Shown here one piece after another: positions 1 to 10,900 of a stretch of 64,000 nucleotides of DNA. Source of the DNA: Cyprinodon diabolis (taxonomy: Eukaryota > Chordata > Actinopteri > Cyprinodontiformes > Cyprinodontidae); contig CM060070.1 in NCBI GenBank assembly GCA_030533445.1, forward strand, positions 34,154,501 to 34,218,500, in the 5' to 3' direction. Both the position numbers and the translations under genes were made by a program. Every line of letters starts with the position of its first letter. Position 1 is the stretch's first letter. The notes beneath the pieces are model-generated. The model saw nothing but the letters and a program-made list of their open reading frames with translations. It had not been told where the DNA came from and made no database searches.

Positions 1-1
1 C

Positions 2-1174
2 CCAACATCCCAGTCGGTGGTCTCCCCTGTTCCTGAGGTGGAGCCACAGTCGGTGGTCTCCTCAGTTCCTGATTGGGAGCCACAGTCGGTGGTCTCCCCT
101 GTTCCTGATGGGGAGCCACAGTCGGTGGTCTCCCCTGTTCCTGATGGGGAGCCACAGTCGGTGGTCTCCCCTGTTCCTGAGGTGGAGCCGCAATCAGCGG
201 GCTCCCCTGTTCCTAAGGTGGAGCCGCAATCGGCGGGCTCCCCTGTTCCTGAGGTGGAGCCGCAATCGGCGGGCTCCCCTGTTCCTAAGGTGGAGCCGCA
301 ATCGGCGGGCTCCCCTGTTCCTGAGGTGGAGCCGCAATCGGCGGGCTCCCCTGTTCCTGAGGTGGAGCCGCAATCGGCGGGCTCCCCTGTTCCTGAGGTG
401 GAGCCGCAATCGGCGGGCTCCTCTGTTCCTGATCCGGAGCCGCAATCGGCAGGCTCCTCTGTTCCTGATCCGGAGCCGCAATCGGCGGGCTCCTCTGTTC
501 CTGATCCGGAGCCGCAATCGGCGGGCTCCTCTGTTCCTGATCCGGAGCCGCAATCGGCGGGCTCCTCTGTTCCAGTCCAGGAGCCGCAGTCGGCGGGCTC
601 CTCTGTTCCAGTCCAGGAGCCGCAGTCGGCGGTCTCCTCTGTTCCAGTCCAGGAGCCGCAGTTGGCGGTCTCCTCAGAGCCTGTTCCAGAGCCGCAGTCG
701 GCGGTCACTTCAGAGCCTGTTCCAGAGCCGCAGTCGGCGGCCACCTCAGAGCCTGTTCCAGAGCCGCAGTCGGCAGTCACTTCAGAGCCTGTTCCAGAGC
801 CGCAGTCGGCGATCACCTCAGAGTCTGTTCCAGAGCCGCTGAAGAGAGGACAGGGTACCCCATGGGGCTACCTACTGAAAGTGGGATATCATTCTCCTAA
901 GAAGCTGCTTCGCCTCCGGCCCTGCGGTCGACCTCCAGAGCGTCAGCTTCGCCTCCGGCCCCGCGGTCGACCTCCAGAGCGTCAGCTTCGCCTCCGGTCC
1001 CGCGATCAACCTCCAGAGCGTCAGCTTCGCCTCCGACCCCGCGGTCGACCTCCAGAGCGTCAGCTTCGCCTCCGACCCCGCAGCCGGCCACCTAAGACTC
1101 TGCTCCGCTGCCGGACCCTCGGCCGGCCCCCAGAACCTCTGCCACGTCTTTTTCCATCTGCATCATCAAAATAA
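2..1174 (+). CDS. Proline-rich tandem-repeat reading frame, 5' end outside window
   Basis: The frame is open from the left edge and ends with TAA at 1172-1174, giving at least 390 residues. The first 280 or so residues are a 12-residue repeat of the type PVPEVEPQSAGS that drifts to EPVPEPQSAVTS. After a short unique linker (about residues 281-300) there are six 13-residue repeats rich in Arg and Pro (RGRPPERQLRLRP type), then a short tail ending SASSK. No catalytic domain, signal peptide or membrane segment is visible. The acidic first part and strongly basic second part could make a disordered protein, but GC-rich minisatellites with unit lengths divisible by three stay open by chance, and other frames here are also open. 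I do not recognise it; it could be a genuine C-terminus or translated satellite DNA. Confidence 0.35.
   Translation, partial: PTSQSVVSPVPEVEPQSVVSSVPDWEPQSVVSPVPDGEPQSVVSPVPDGEPQSVVSPVPEVEPQSAGSPVPKVEPQSAGSPVPEVEPQSAGSPVPKVEPQSAGSPVPEVEPQSAGSPVPEVEPQSAGSPVPEVEPQSAGSSVPDPEPQSAGSSVPDPEPQSAGSSVPDPEPQSAGSSVPDPEPQSAGSSVPVQEPQSAGSSVPVQEPQSAVSSVPVQEPQLAVSSEPVPEPQSAVTSEPVPEPQSAATSEPVPEPQSAVTSEPVPEPQSAITSESVPEPLKRGQGTPWGYLLKVGYHSPKKLLRLRPCGRPPERQLRLRPRGRPPERQLRLRSRDQPPERQLRLRPRGRPPERQLRLRPRSRPPKTLLRCRTLGRPPEPLPRLFPSASSK
18..848. repeat. 36-bp minisatellite, about 23 units
   Basis: The unit is 36 bp with a core like CCTGAGGTGGAGCCGCAATC. Units fall into ordered sub-families: GAG/AAG-GTG-GAG types first, then GATCCGGAG types, then CCAGTCCAGGAG types, then CAGAGCCTGTTCCAGAG types. 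The order suggests growth by local duplication of blocks. Confidence 0.9.
904..1137. repeat. 39-bp minisatellite, six units
   Basis: Units of 39 bp begin at about 904, 943, 982, 1021, 1060 and 1099, each starting with CAGCTTCGCC or a close variant. The last two units are the most diverged. The unit differs from the neighbouring 36-bp array, so two different satellites lie within one reading frame. Confidence 0.85.
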
Positions 1175-1868
1175 GTGGTCCTCCTAATTGTCAATCATTC
1201 TGGTGATATATTTACGTAAGGCCGTCCTACATGCTTGTCCCAATTTTGACTTACCTGTGGTGAGTCGTAGTGGAGCAATTGCAAATTTTCTTTTGGAAAG
1301 TAAGCTTGTATGAGCGATGCAAACAGCAGCTTTTAAACAGAGCTTGCAAGAGGAGAAATGGGCTCGTGCAAGCTCTCTTACGCGTTTGAAATGCTTTTGC
1401 CAGCCTTCGGAATCCAAAAATCAGTTGAACTTTAGTTTCTTCTACACCCTTCATCTTTAATCATTAAAATATAGTGAGAGAAAAAAAATGTCGTGCTTGC
1501 AGGATTACCATGAGACATGACAGGATAATTACAAGATAATTACCATGAGACAGTTAAACAATGTAAATTGTAACAAAAAACATCCCAACAAAAACTTATT
1601 GTCCTTAATATGGTTCAACTTAGAATATCCTCCAGAATATTATATCCTTGAAACTTGAGAAATTCAAATTGTTTTTTTACTTCAGATTCAGATTTTAGAT
1701 TAAAGTTCAGTCTCTACAAACAGATAACATTTCTATGTTTACTTTCCAAAATATTTTTTGTTCCCTGAAGTCAAAGGCCAAGGTTTCAAGTCTTATCTGC
1801 ATGTGTTATTTGGAAATACGTGCAGATAAAATCAAACAGGTTAATGATTAGTCCTTGGTAATACAGGG
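1175..1868. other. Gene-free stretch
   Basis: AT-rich unique-looking DNA between the repeat ORF and the C1q gene. I see no credible exon, RNA gene or repeat boundary here. Confidence 0.6.
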
Positions 1869-1870
1869 GA

Positions 1871-1878
1871 TATTTAAG
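1871..1878 (+). promoter_or_regulatory. TATA-like box of the C1q gene
   Basis: TATTTAAG lies 63-70 bp before the preferred start codon at 1941, leaving room for a transcription start near 1900 and a short 5' leader. Position and sequence fit a TATA box, but this is inference from spacing only. Confidence 0.35.
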
Positions 1879-1940
1879 GTATGGGTTCCAAACAGTCCAC
1901 AAAGCAGACCTGCAGACTTAAACTTAGAATGAAGATCACA

Positions 1941-4900
1941 ATGTTTTTCCGAGCACTGCTGCTAATCTGCTCTCTGTCTATATCTCAGCTCCAGGCTTTG
2001 ACCCACAAAGAAATTGATTCCCATTCAAGGAAAAATGGATCACAGGTAGAAGATGCTGAAATTGTTCAAAACCCTCATCAAACAATTCCACAGGACATCA
2101 ATACTGTGCTGAGAGAGTTGATCGCCTCAGTGGCTGGACTGAAGGTGGAGACAAAGTACCTACAGAGAGATCATGAAGGTATATTTAGTAGCAGCTGTAT
2201 AGAATGGTTTATTTGGATGCTTGTCTCAATGAAATAACAGCACAATTTACTGTTTCCTTTTTATTACTACAACAGCTAATACGAGAGAGCTGAAAGATGA
2301 GTTGGAGAAGCTAAAACAACTGTACCAAGGTTTTTATCAAACTACATTATTGCTGCTTTCATGTGAAGAACATTTTTATATTATAATATTTTTAATATTA
2401 ATTTGCTACTTCTACAAGTAACACATTTTCAATATCTAGAGTGTAGTACAAATATATCCATTACAATCTGCAAGGAACCATAGATTGTAAGACGAAAAAA
2501 AGAAACCTCTCAGTGAGTGCTTTTTTTTTTTACATTGTACCTTTCAGAACAACCCATGCAAGCGGCACAATACAAAAACACATATGGTTAGACAGCTGCA
2601 GCAATTGGAAGGATGAAAGTGTTTGAACCTGGTCCTTTATTTGTGAGGGAGTGATCCCTGTGTAATACAAAAAAGAAAAGACATTTTTTACAGAATTTAT
2701 TCCAATTAAGTTAAACAAAAATATCTGATATTAAGCAGACAATACAGTTTCTCTTGGAGGGTGCAGTTGAGTGTGAACTTAAATGTAGGTTTTTTTATTC
2801 ATCCTAAAGATACACCCTCTCAAGATCCATCTGACCCAAAGTTTAAAGCAAATCTCCCTGTTAACAGTTAACATGTAACTACATAGATTCTAATAAAGTA
2901 TAATAATACCACACATAGGGTGTAGATGATGATACATGGTCCAGTGGGGTCCTGTCACTATGCCTCCAAATCGTGATGCACCCTGGCTACTTGGCTAGGG
3001 TAAGTCCCTTTGGTTGAGGAGCCTGCATGCATGACTTTAGCCTGGGAGTCTGGGGATTGAATCCAATCCAGAGATGCCACATAAGACTTACACTTTTGTT
3101 TATGATAACATTTTATAGCACTAATACACAACACTTATCTAATGACCTTTTACAAAGAAAATTCAATCACCTTGAACGGTCAGATTGTTAAAAAGTTTTC
3201 TAAGGAAAAACAGCTAGAGTAGGTGATGTTAGACATGTATTTGCATTGTCCTATTGACTTTCAATGATCCATCAAAGCAATAGCTTTGTAATTGTTTTTT
3301 TTTGTTTTTACACACAGCTAAGTCAGAGGAGTTGGACAAGCTGAAACAACAGCACCAAGGTATTTAAAAAGTGAGAAAAATGTATAAAGAAAGGAACACC
3401 AGCTTCAATTAAAGTATAAACATACAAATAATTGTTTTTATATCACCACATATAAATCAAAGCAAAATCTTGTGTGATAAGTGTTATTTTTGGATCAGCA
3501 GAGGTACCAAGTAATAGCCTGATAAACCAGACTAAATGGGAGATGAAAGGTCTTATTTAGTCTGGCCCCGATGAATGAGACATCGGAAGATTGTTGATGA
3601 GAACAACCTGTTGTTTGTGCCTATTGGCCAACGGTCTGACCAATGAGCGCAACTGACTGTGACGTAGTAAGCACGACAGGAAGCTGGTGAGGGAGTGTGA
3701 ACAAACAGCCTGTTGGTAAAACGGCGAATACGTCCTTCTTAAAAAATTATGAGCGTAGAGCCTCTTCCTGCTCACGTTTCAACGAAAACCCCAAGTCTGA
3801 TCCTTCCAAAACTGATTCCAAAGCTGAGTCGAAAATGCCCATCAGAGCCAGTGTTCCTTTACAGACGACTTTGCCGAGAGAGGGACGCTGCAGACGGGCT
3901 GCTCCACTGGTTAGGGTTAGGGACCAGATATTGAAACTTTAAAGTATAATATTTGCCTCAAATTATCTTGAAATGTGCTTTTATTGAACAGCAGCAACAG
4001 AAAAGAGAACTTTTACCAGAGTTCTCTATTGAAAGCTGCTGCTGCAGCAGTTCATGCTACTGTTGTGCTTTCTCCAGCGTCGTCCAGCTTTGTCGTCACG
4101 CCCTCAAAACCCTGCCTGCTTTGCATCCAGACATTCAAAACGCATTTCTGCATTGTAATTGGCCCGCCAGATTTAGGGCCTGGGGCATTGATTGAGGCTA
4201 GACCAACTCACAGGCAAAAATGATTTTGGCCGCTGGCGGGTGGGGCTAGTTTACTAGACTGACCAATTAAAAAGTACAAATACTTTATTATCTTACTTAA
4301 AGGCACATGGACTTTGTGACCTTAAAAGTTGTTGTAGTTTATCAAGAGGATGCAAAGTTAAATTTGACACTGTTACTATTAGTTATAAAACTGAGAAAAT
4401 AAAGTATAAGAAATTATGTTCCAGAATTGTAGAAAAATGTTCCTTGAATAGGCTAGTGCAGTCTGTCCTTAACACTGTCAGGGTTTGGTTGAGGTTTGAG
4501 GACCCAAATGCAGAGGCTGAAAGGCAGAGGTGAGTTCTTGCTGTTTTTAATAAATCAATACAGGTAACAGACGCAGGAATCCAATATCCAACTTAAAATG
4601 TAAAACTTAACCAGAACCAAGGAGACATCAGGGGAAAAGAGCACGTGGAGTCAGGGAAAGGCAAGGAGAAACGAGGTAAGATGAGGAACGAGCACTGAGG
4701 AACTGCACTGTCATGATTTTACTAAAGGTCTGACCCAAAAATGCAGAAGACCAAACAATTAGACCACAGAAAATTTTAACAGGCTTTATTGAAGAGATAA
4801 GGCTCGGTGCTGAGTTGCCCTGAACTTAGCTCAACCGGAACTGGAAGGTGAACGGAAGACAAACGATTAGTTCAGGCTCAGTGGGAAATTTCATTTGTGG

Positions 4901-7900
4901 ATATGGAGAAGAGGATCTGGTGGTTTACTCACGTTTCCAGAGAAGTTGTAGGATCTTTGACTCCAATCTGTGTGCTGTTTTCCAGTGTTACTCTGATTCG
5001 GTGGAGGGCGGAACAGGGTTTACCCAGAACTCGGATGATTGTTGGTGAACGGAGAAACTGACTGCCACTCAGATTTGCTGCGGTACTTAAACGGGTAGTA
5101 ATGGAGATGATTCGCTTGCTCAGAGAGTTAACTCAATGACCTCTTCAAGAAAGAAAGATCTAAAACCTCCAGTTTGAATCCCCAGCTCGGTTTGAGGCTC
5201 TGTTGATTCCTTTAGTGAGTGAAGGTCAATAAAGGTCCGTAAAGGTCCAGTTTGCAGGATGACTTCCTGCCGAGAGGCAAAGACAAAAACAAAGTTAAAA
5301 AGCAGGTAGACAAGAACTCAGTCTTACTCAGCAAAAACACAGCTTGGCTAGATCACCCAAAACTGGCAAACACTCTGGCGTCGAGGTAGTGGCAATCAGC
5401 AGCTTAAGAGCACTCCGCTAACGAGGCAACCATCATCAGGTGTGTGTGACGAGGCGGACCAGAACCAGGCGCCTCCTGCTGGTGGAAGGGAGAACAACAC
5501 AAAAAAGACAAACACACAGACTGGGGTCCTGACATGCACAAGGAGAGTTTATATGGGAGACTGAACAAAGAGGGGACTAACGACCTGATTAGGAGCAGGT
5601 GTGAAGAGATGAGTCTAGAAAGGAGCTAGGGAAAAGGAGACCAACACAAGAGGGTAACAGAGGGCAACAAATAAAAACCTAAGAACTCAAATATATCCAG
5701 AAAACACAAAAACATAGGAATTAAACCGATAAAACAAGAAAACATGGAGCAAAGTAAAGCTGAATACTCAAAAAAAAAATGGCAGAACTGGGACTGTGAC
5801 AAACACTTTTTCCTGTGTTACTTTTATACCTTAAATAGTTTTAAACATGGTATTTTTTCTCGATTAAAAAGCTTAAGTTGATACTCTATCTTCTACAAAA
5901 GTGTTTTTAAACAGCAGGATTTCTACTTCCTCTTGAGTAATAAACATTTATACTTTCGACTCCTCTGTGCATCAGACATGCATAATTAAAAACAAAAACA
6001 AAAAATGGTTTACGCAGAAATAAAGAAATAATAATTTGATTTGGAAAACATATGGGCTGTTCCTATTTTCTACTTTATGAGTTTTGGCTAAATGTTACAA
6101 GAATTCTATAAATATATGTATTATCATTAATATTGTAGCAGCTAAAATCCTATATTTTAGGCTACTGGTTGCCATTCCTGAAAGGTGTTGGTTTTCCAGA
6201 CTAGGAAGGACTAGGAGTCCTTCCTAGTCTGGAAAAATGGTTTACTGCTGTATAAGAGGACCCTTTGTAAAGCAAGAGCAGCATACTTCTCCTCATTAAT
6301 AGAGGAGAATAAGAATAATCCTAGATTTCTTTTTAATACAGTTGCCAAACTCACCCAGAGCCATAGCTCTGTTGAACCGTCCATTCCACCTGCTCTTAAC
6401 AGCAATGATTTTATGGGATTCTTTATAAATAAGATTGATCTTATTAAAAATAAGATCATAAGCACTCCTCTATCCGCGATTGTACCTGAGGTAGTCATGG
6501 AATCTGAACCGGGTTTAGACTGCTTTGATCCAGTTGAACTTTCTGAATTAGCAAAATTATTGTCTTCATCTAAGCCTTCAACTTGTATGTTAGATCCAGT
6601 TCCAACCAGGTTATTTAAGGAGGTATTCCCTTTGATCTCCTCCTCCATTTTAGATGTGATTAATCTATCTCTGTTACAGGGATATGTACCTAAAGCTTTT
6701 AAGGTTGCTGTAATTAAACCTCTGCTTAAGAAACCGTCTCTTGACCCAGATGACTTGGTTAATTATAGACCTATATCCAATCTTCCTTTCTTATCCAAAA
6801 TTCTTGAGAAAGTAGTTGCCAAACAAGTTTGCGACCACTTACACCATAATGAACTTTTTGAAGAGTTTCAGTCTGGCTTTAGAGCTCATCATAGCACTGA
6901 AACAGCTCTGGTGAAAGTCACTAATGATATTCTCATGGCCTCAGATAATGGACTTGTATCTGTGCTCGTCCTGTTGGATCTTAGTGCTGCATTTGATACA
7001 GTTGACCATAATATTCTTTTAGAAAGACTTGAATATTTTGTTGGAATTAAAGGAACAGCACTAGACTGGTTTAAATCCTATCTATCTGATCGAATTCAGT
7101 TTGTTTATGTTAATGATAGATCTTCAACACACTCAAAGGTTACCTGTGGAGTACCACAGGGATCAGTGCTAGGACCAATTCTCTTTACTTTATACATGCT
7201 CCCAATTGGTAGAGTTATTAGACAGCATGGGATTAATTTCCACTGTTATGCTGATGATACCCAGCTATATCTGTCTATAAATCCAGATGAAGCTAACCCA
7301 TTACATAGATTACAAGCATGTCTTGAAGACATAAAAACCTGGATGACTCTTAACTTTCTGCTTCTGAATGCAGACAAAACAGAAGTTATAGTCTTTGGAC
7401 CAGAGTCTCTGAAAAAGAAGCTGATTAGCCAGTCACTTCATTTGGATGGGATTAAACTGATTTCAGATAATAAAGTAAAAAATCTTGGTGTTATTTTTGA
7501 TCAGGACCTGTCATTTAAATCCCAGATCAAAGAGGTTTCTAGAATTTCCTTCTTTCATCTGAGGAACATTGCAAAAATTAGAAATCTCCTGTCCAGGGGT
7601 GATGCTGAGAAACTAGTCCATGCATTTGTTACTTCAAGGCTGGACTATTGTAATTCTTTACTATCAGGAAGTCCACAAACTGTAGTTAAAAGCCTTCAGC
7701 TGATCCAAAATGCTGCAGCCAGAGTTCTGATGAAAATTAAAAAGAGAGATCATATCTATCCTATCCTGGCTTCTCTTCATTGGCTTCCTGTTAAATCAAG
7801 AATAGAATTTAAAATCCTCCTTCTCACATATAAAGCCTTAAATGGCCAAGCTCCATCTTATATCAGAGATCTGATTGTTCCTTATGTTCCTAACAGAGCA

Positions 7901-10900
7901 CTTCGCTCTCAATCTGCAGGTTTACTAGTGGTTCCTAGAATTTCTAAAAGTAGAATGGGAGGCAGATCTTTTAGTTATCAGGCTCCTCTCCTGTGGAACC
8001 AACTACCAGTTTTAGTCCGTGAGGCAGACACCCTGTCTACTTTTAAGACTAGGCTTAAAACTTTCCTTTTTGATAAAGCTTATAGTTAGGGTGGCTCAGG
8101 TTATCCTGAGCTCTCTCTCTATAGTTATGCTGCTATAGGCTTAGACTTTTGGAGGACATAGGGACCCCCATTTCATCATTCTGCTTAATTCTCTCTCTGT
8201 TCTCCTATTCTGCAGAATCTGTTAGTTCAATCTCTAACGTTCTGCTCTCTCTGCTTTTCCTCAGAGTAGCTTTGCCTCGTCTGTTCCTGTTTGGCTGTGA
8301 CGTCATCCAGGAAAGAAACATCAGCTGTGCTGCTTCCATCAACACCCTTGTTTGTAGATGTTGGAGATCGGCCTGTCTTCCAGTGTGGTCCTGTTTCTCT
8401 GGCCGTGGCTGGGTGGATGTGCTCTCTTCATCCTCTGGCATGGGAGCTGCCTTGGAGCTCGTCTGCCAGGCTGTGTGTTTCCTGGACGGGGCCGCCTTTT
8501 ACAGCTGCTTTTTGTATCTCTGCTTCTGTCTCCTTGAACCCCAGTCGGCCTTGGCAGATGGCCGCTCACACTGAGCCTGGTTCTGCTGGAGGTTTCTTCC
8601 TGTTAAAAGGGAGTTTTTCCTCTCCACTGTCGCTACAAGCATGCTTAGTGTGAGGGATTGTATTTGAGTTAATGAGTCAATGCAATCAACTGGTTTTCCT
8701 TAGATAGAAAACTTTGTATCAATTTGACTGTATGATCTGGTTGAACTGTAAAGTGCCTTGAGATGACATGTGTTGTGAATTTGGCGCTATATAAATAAAC
8801 TGAATTGAATTGAATTGAATTTTATGTGTGCTCAATTAAGATTATCATGTTGATCTTTACTATTAATAAAGTCATTTATTAACAGAACAGTGTCCATTGT
8901 TTTAGTACTTTCCTTTCCATATACATAAATTCAACATTAATCTAAACCAAACACAGTAGAAAACTGTTGCATCCTCTCATTAACAGCAGAATCAGGGTTG
9001 GGCTTAAATAACCCCATCCCCCATCAGACAATCAGAACTCAAAATGAAATACGCCCCCTGGTGATGATAAATACAGGAAAGGACAAATGGCTCCTACAGT
9101 TATTTTTATTGTGTTTTGTTAAGAAATGTTTCGCTTTGTATGATTTCAGCTCAGATAAAAGAATTGGTCAATGTTAAAAGCAGGGCAACCATCACTGCAA
9201 ACAGTGCATAGGCTCTGAAGATAGAAGGTTCAATCCTTCAAAGCAATAACTTTGTAAAATATTTTCATCTATTTTTTCCACACAGTTCAGACACAAGAGT
9301 TGGACAAGGTGAAACAACAGCACCAAGGTATTTAAAGAATGTGGAAATGCAATTAGAAAGGAACACCAACTTCAATTAAAGTATAAACAATACCTTTGTA
9401 TTAAGTGTATTTTTTATAACATCACCCAATATAAAACAAGCAAAATCTTGCATGATAACTAATGATTTTGTATCAGACATATATAAATGTAAAGAAAAAA
9501 ATGGTTAACACAGAAACCAATAATCAATTAATGTTACATATGCCTAGTCATGGTGTCTGCTAAATGAGGTTTAGCAAAATGTTACAAAACTTAAAATACA
9601 TATTTTTATTAATATCATGCTAGTTGATGTATTTTATAACAAATGTTTTGCTTTGTATGATTTCAGCTCAGATAGAAGATCTTATCAATGTTAAAAGCAG
9701 GGCAAACGTCACTGAAAATCAGGTGGAGACTTTGAAGAAAGAAGCCGAAGGTTTGTGAGTCCAGAACTTAAAGGAATAGTACACCCAAAACATGATTAGC
9801 CTTCATTTTCTACTCACCCCCATGCTGAACAACACTCTGGAGTACTTTTTTGATATCTCAAATGCATCTGGAGATCTGGGAGGCTTCTAACTGTCTGCTG
9901 ACATTCAAATAATGGAGGTCTATGTTGCCCGAGGCAGAAAGGTCCATAAAAGTCCACAAAAAACGTGTCAATATTCCTCCATACTGCTCGTCCAATGTAT
10001 TCCAAGTGTCCTGAGTGGGTTGGGTCCATAATTTACTCAAAACGAAGTCATTTAGCATGTTTTTAGAGCATAAACAGTAGTGTATAGGATTTCCTAAAAG
10101 CGCGTTCACGAGTCTACGGAAACCGGATGAAAGTGCGCATTCAGCGTCTGCTCTTGATAATGCAAGCGTAGAAGAAGAAATGTGCTGTTTACCTGTGCAA
10201 AGAAAGAAACAACGAAAGAAAAATGTCTGAGGACTTCAGTGTTGAGGAAGAGCATGAGTTCTTTGCCGAGCTGAATGCGCACTTTCATCTGGTTTGGCCT
10301 GCCGCGGTTTCCGTAGACTCGTGAACTCGCAGGCGCGCGCTTTTAGGAAATCCTATACACTACTGTTTATGCTCTAAAAACATTCTAAATGACTTCGTTT
10401 CGAGTAAATTATGGACTCTACCCACTCAGGACACTTGGAATACATTGGATGAGCAGTATGAAGGAATATTGACACGTTTTTTGTGGACTTTTATGGACCT
10501 TTTGCTTCGGGCACCATAGACCTCCATTATTTGAATGTCAGCAGACAGCAAGAAGCCTCCCAGATCTCCAGATGCATTTGAGATATCAAAAAAGTACTCC
10601 AGAGTGTTGTTCAGCATGGGGGTGAGTAGTAAATGAAGGCTAATCATGTTTTGGGTGTACTATTCCTTTAACTTCCAAGCATTCACACTGAACACATTGT
10701 CCGCTGCAAGAGCAGTGGATTTGCATACTGTCTTTATGCAAACCATACAGGAAAGCCGTCAACACTCGGCTCTCTCCACGTGTTACTACTTTGTCTGTTT
10801 TAAGCTTATTATAAATTTGAAAAAACAAATAGTTAATTGTTCTTACTAAAAAGTTGGTAATTTTCAAATTCTATATGTTGTGAAGTGTTCTTTAGCTAAT

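Larger units (their letters stand above)
3318..9750 (+). repeat. Tandem duplication of an exon-intron-exon block inside the C1q gene
   Basis: Block 1 runs from exon 3 (3318) to the dead exon at 9150-9229. Block 2 runs from exon 4 (9286) to exon 5 (9667-9750). Exons 3 and 4 are near-identical 42-bp exons, and their following introns match (for example AAAGGAACACCA and CAATTAAAGTATAAAC in both). Block 1 later grew from roughly 0.5 kb to nearly 6 kb by insertion of a MITE-like element, nested LTRs and an L2 LINE. Confidence 0.8.

Noticed and set aside
194..553. Minus-strand Arg-rich frame opposite the 36-bp array
   Set aside because: Mirror of the satellite repeat; no start context or domain.
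8149..8653. Frames of 120-141 codons after the LINE stop
   Set aside because: They lie in the L2 3' untranslated region, whose copies at 27.8 and 57.1 kb show no conserved frame.
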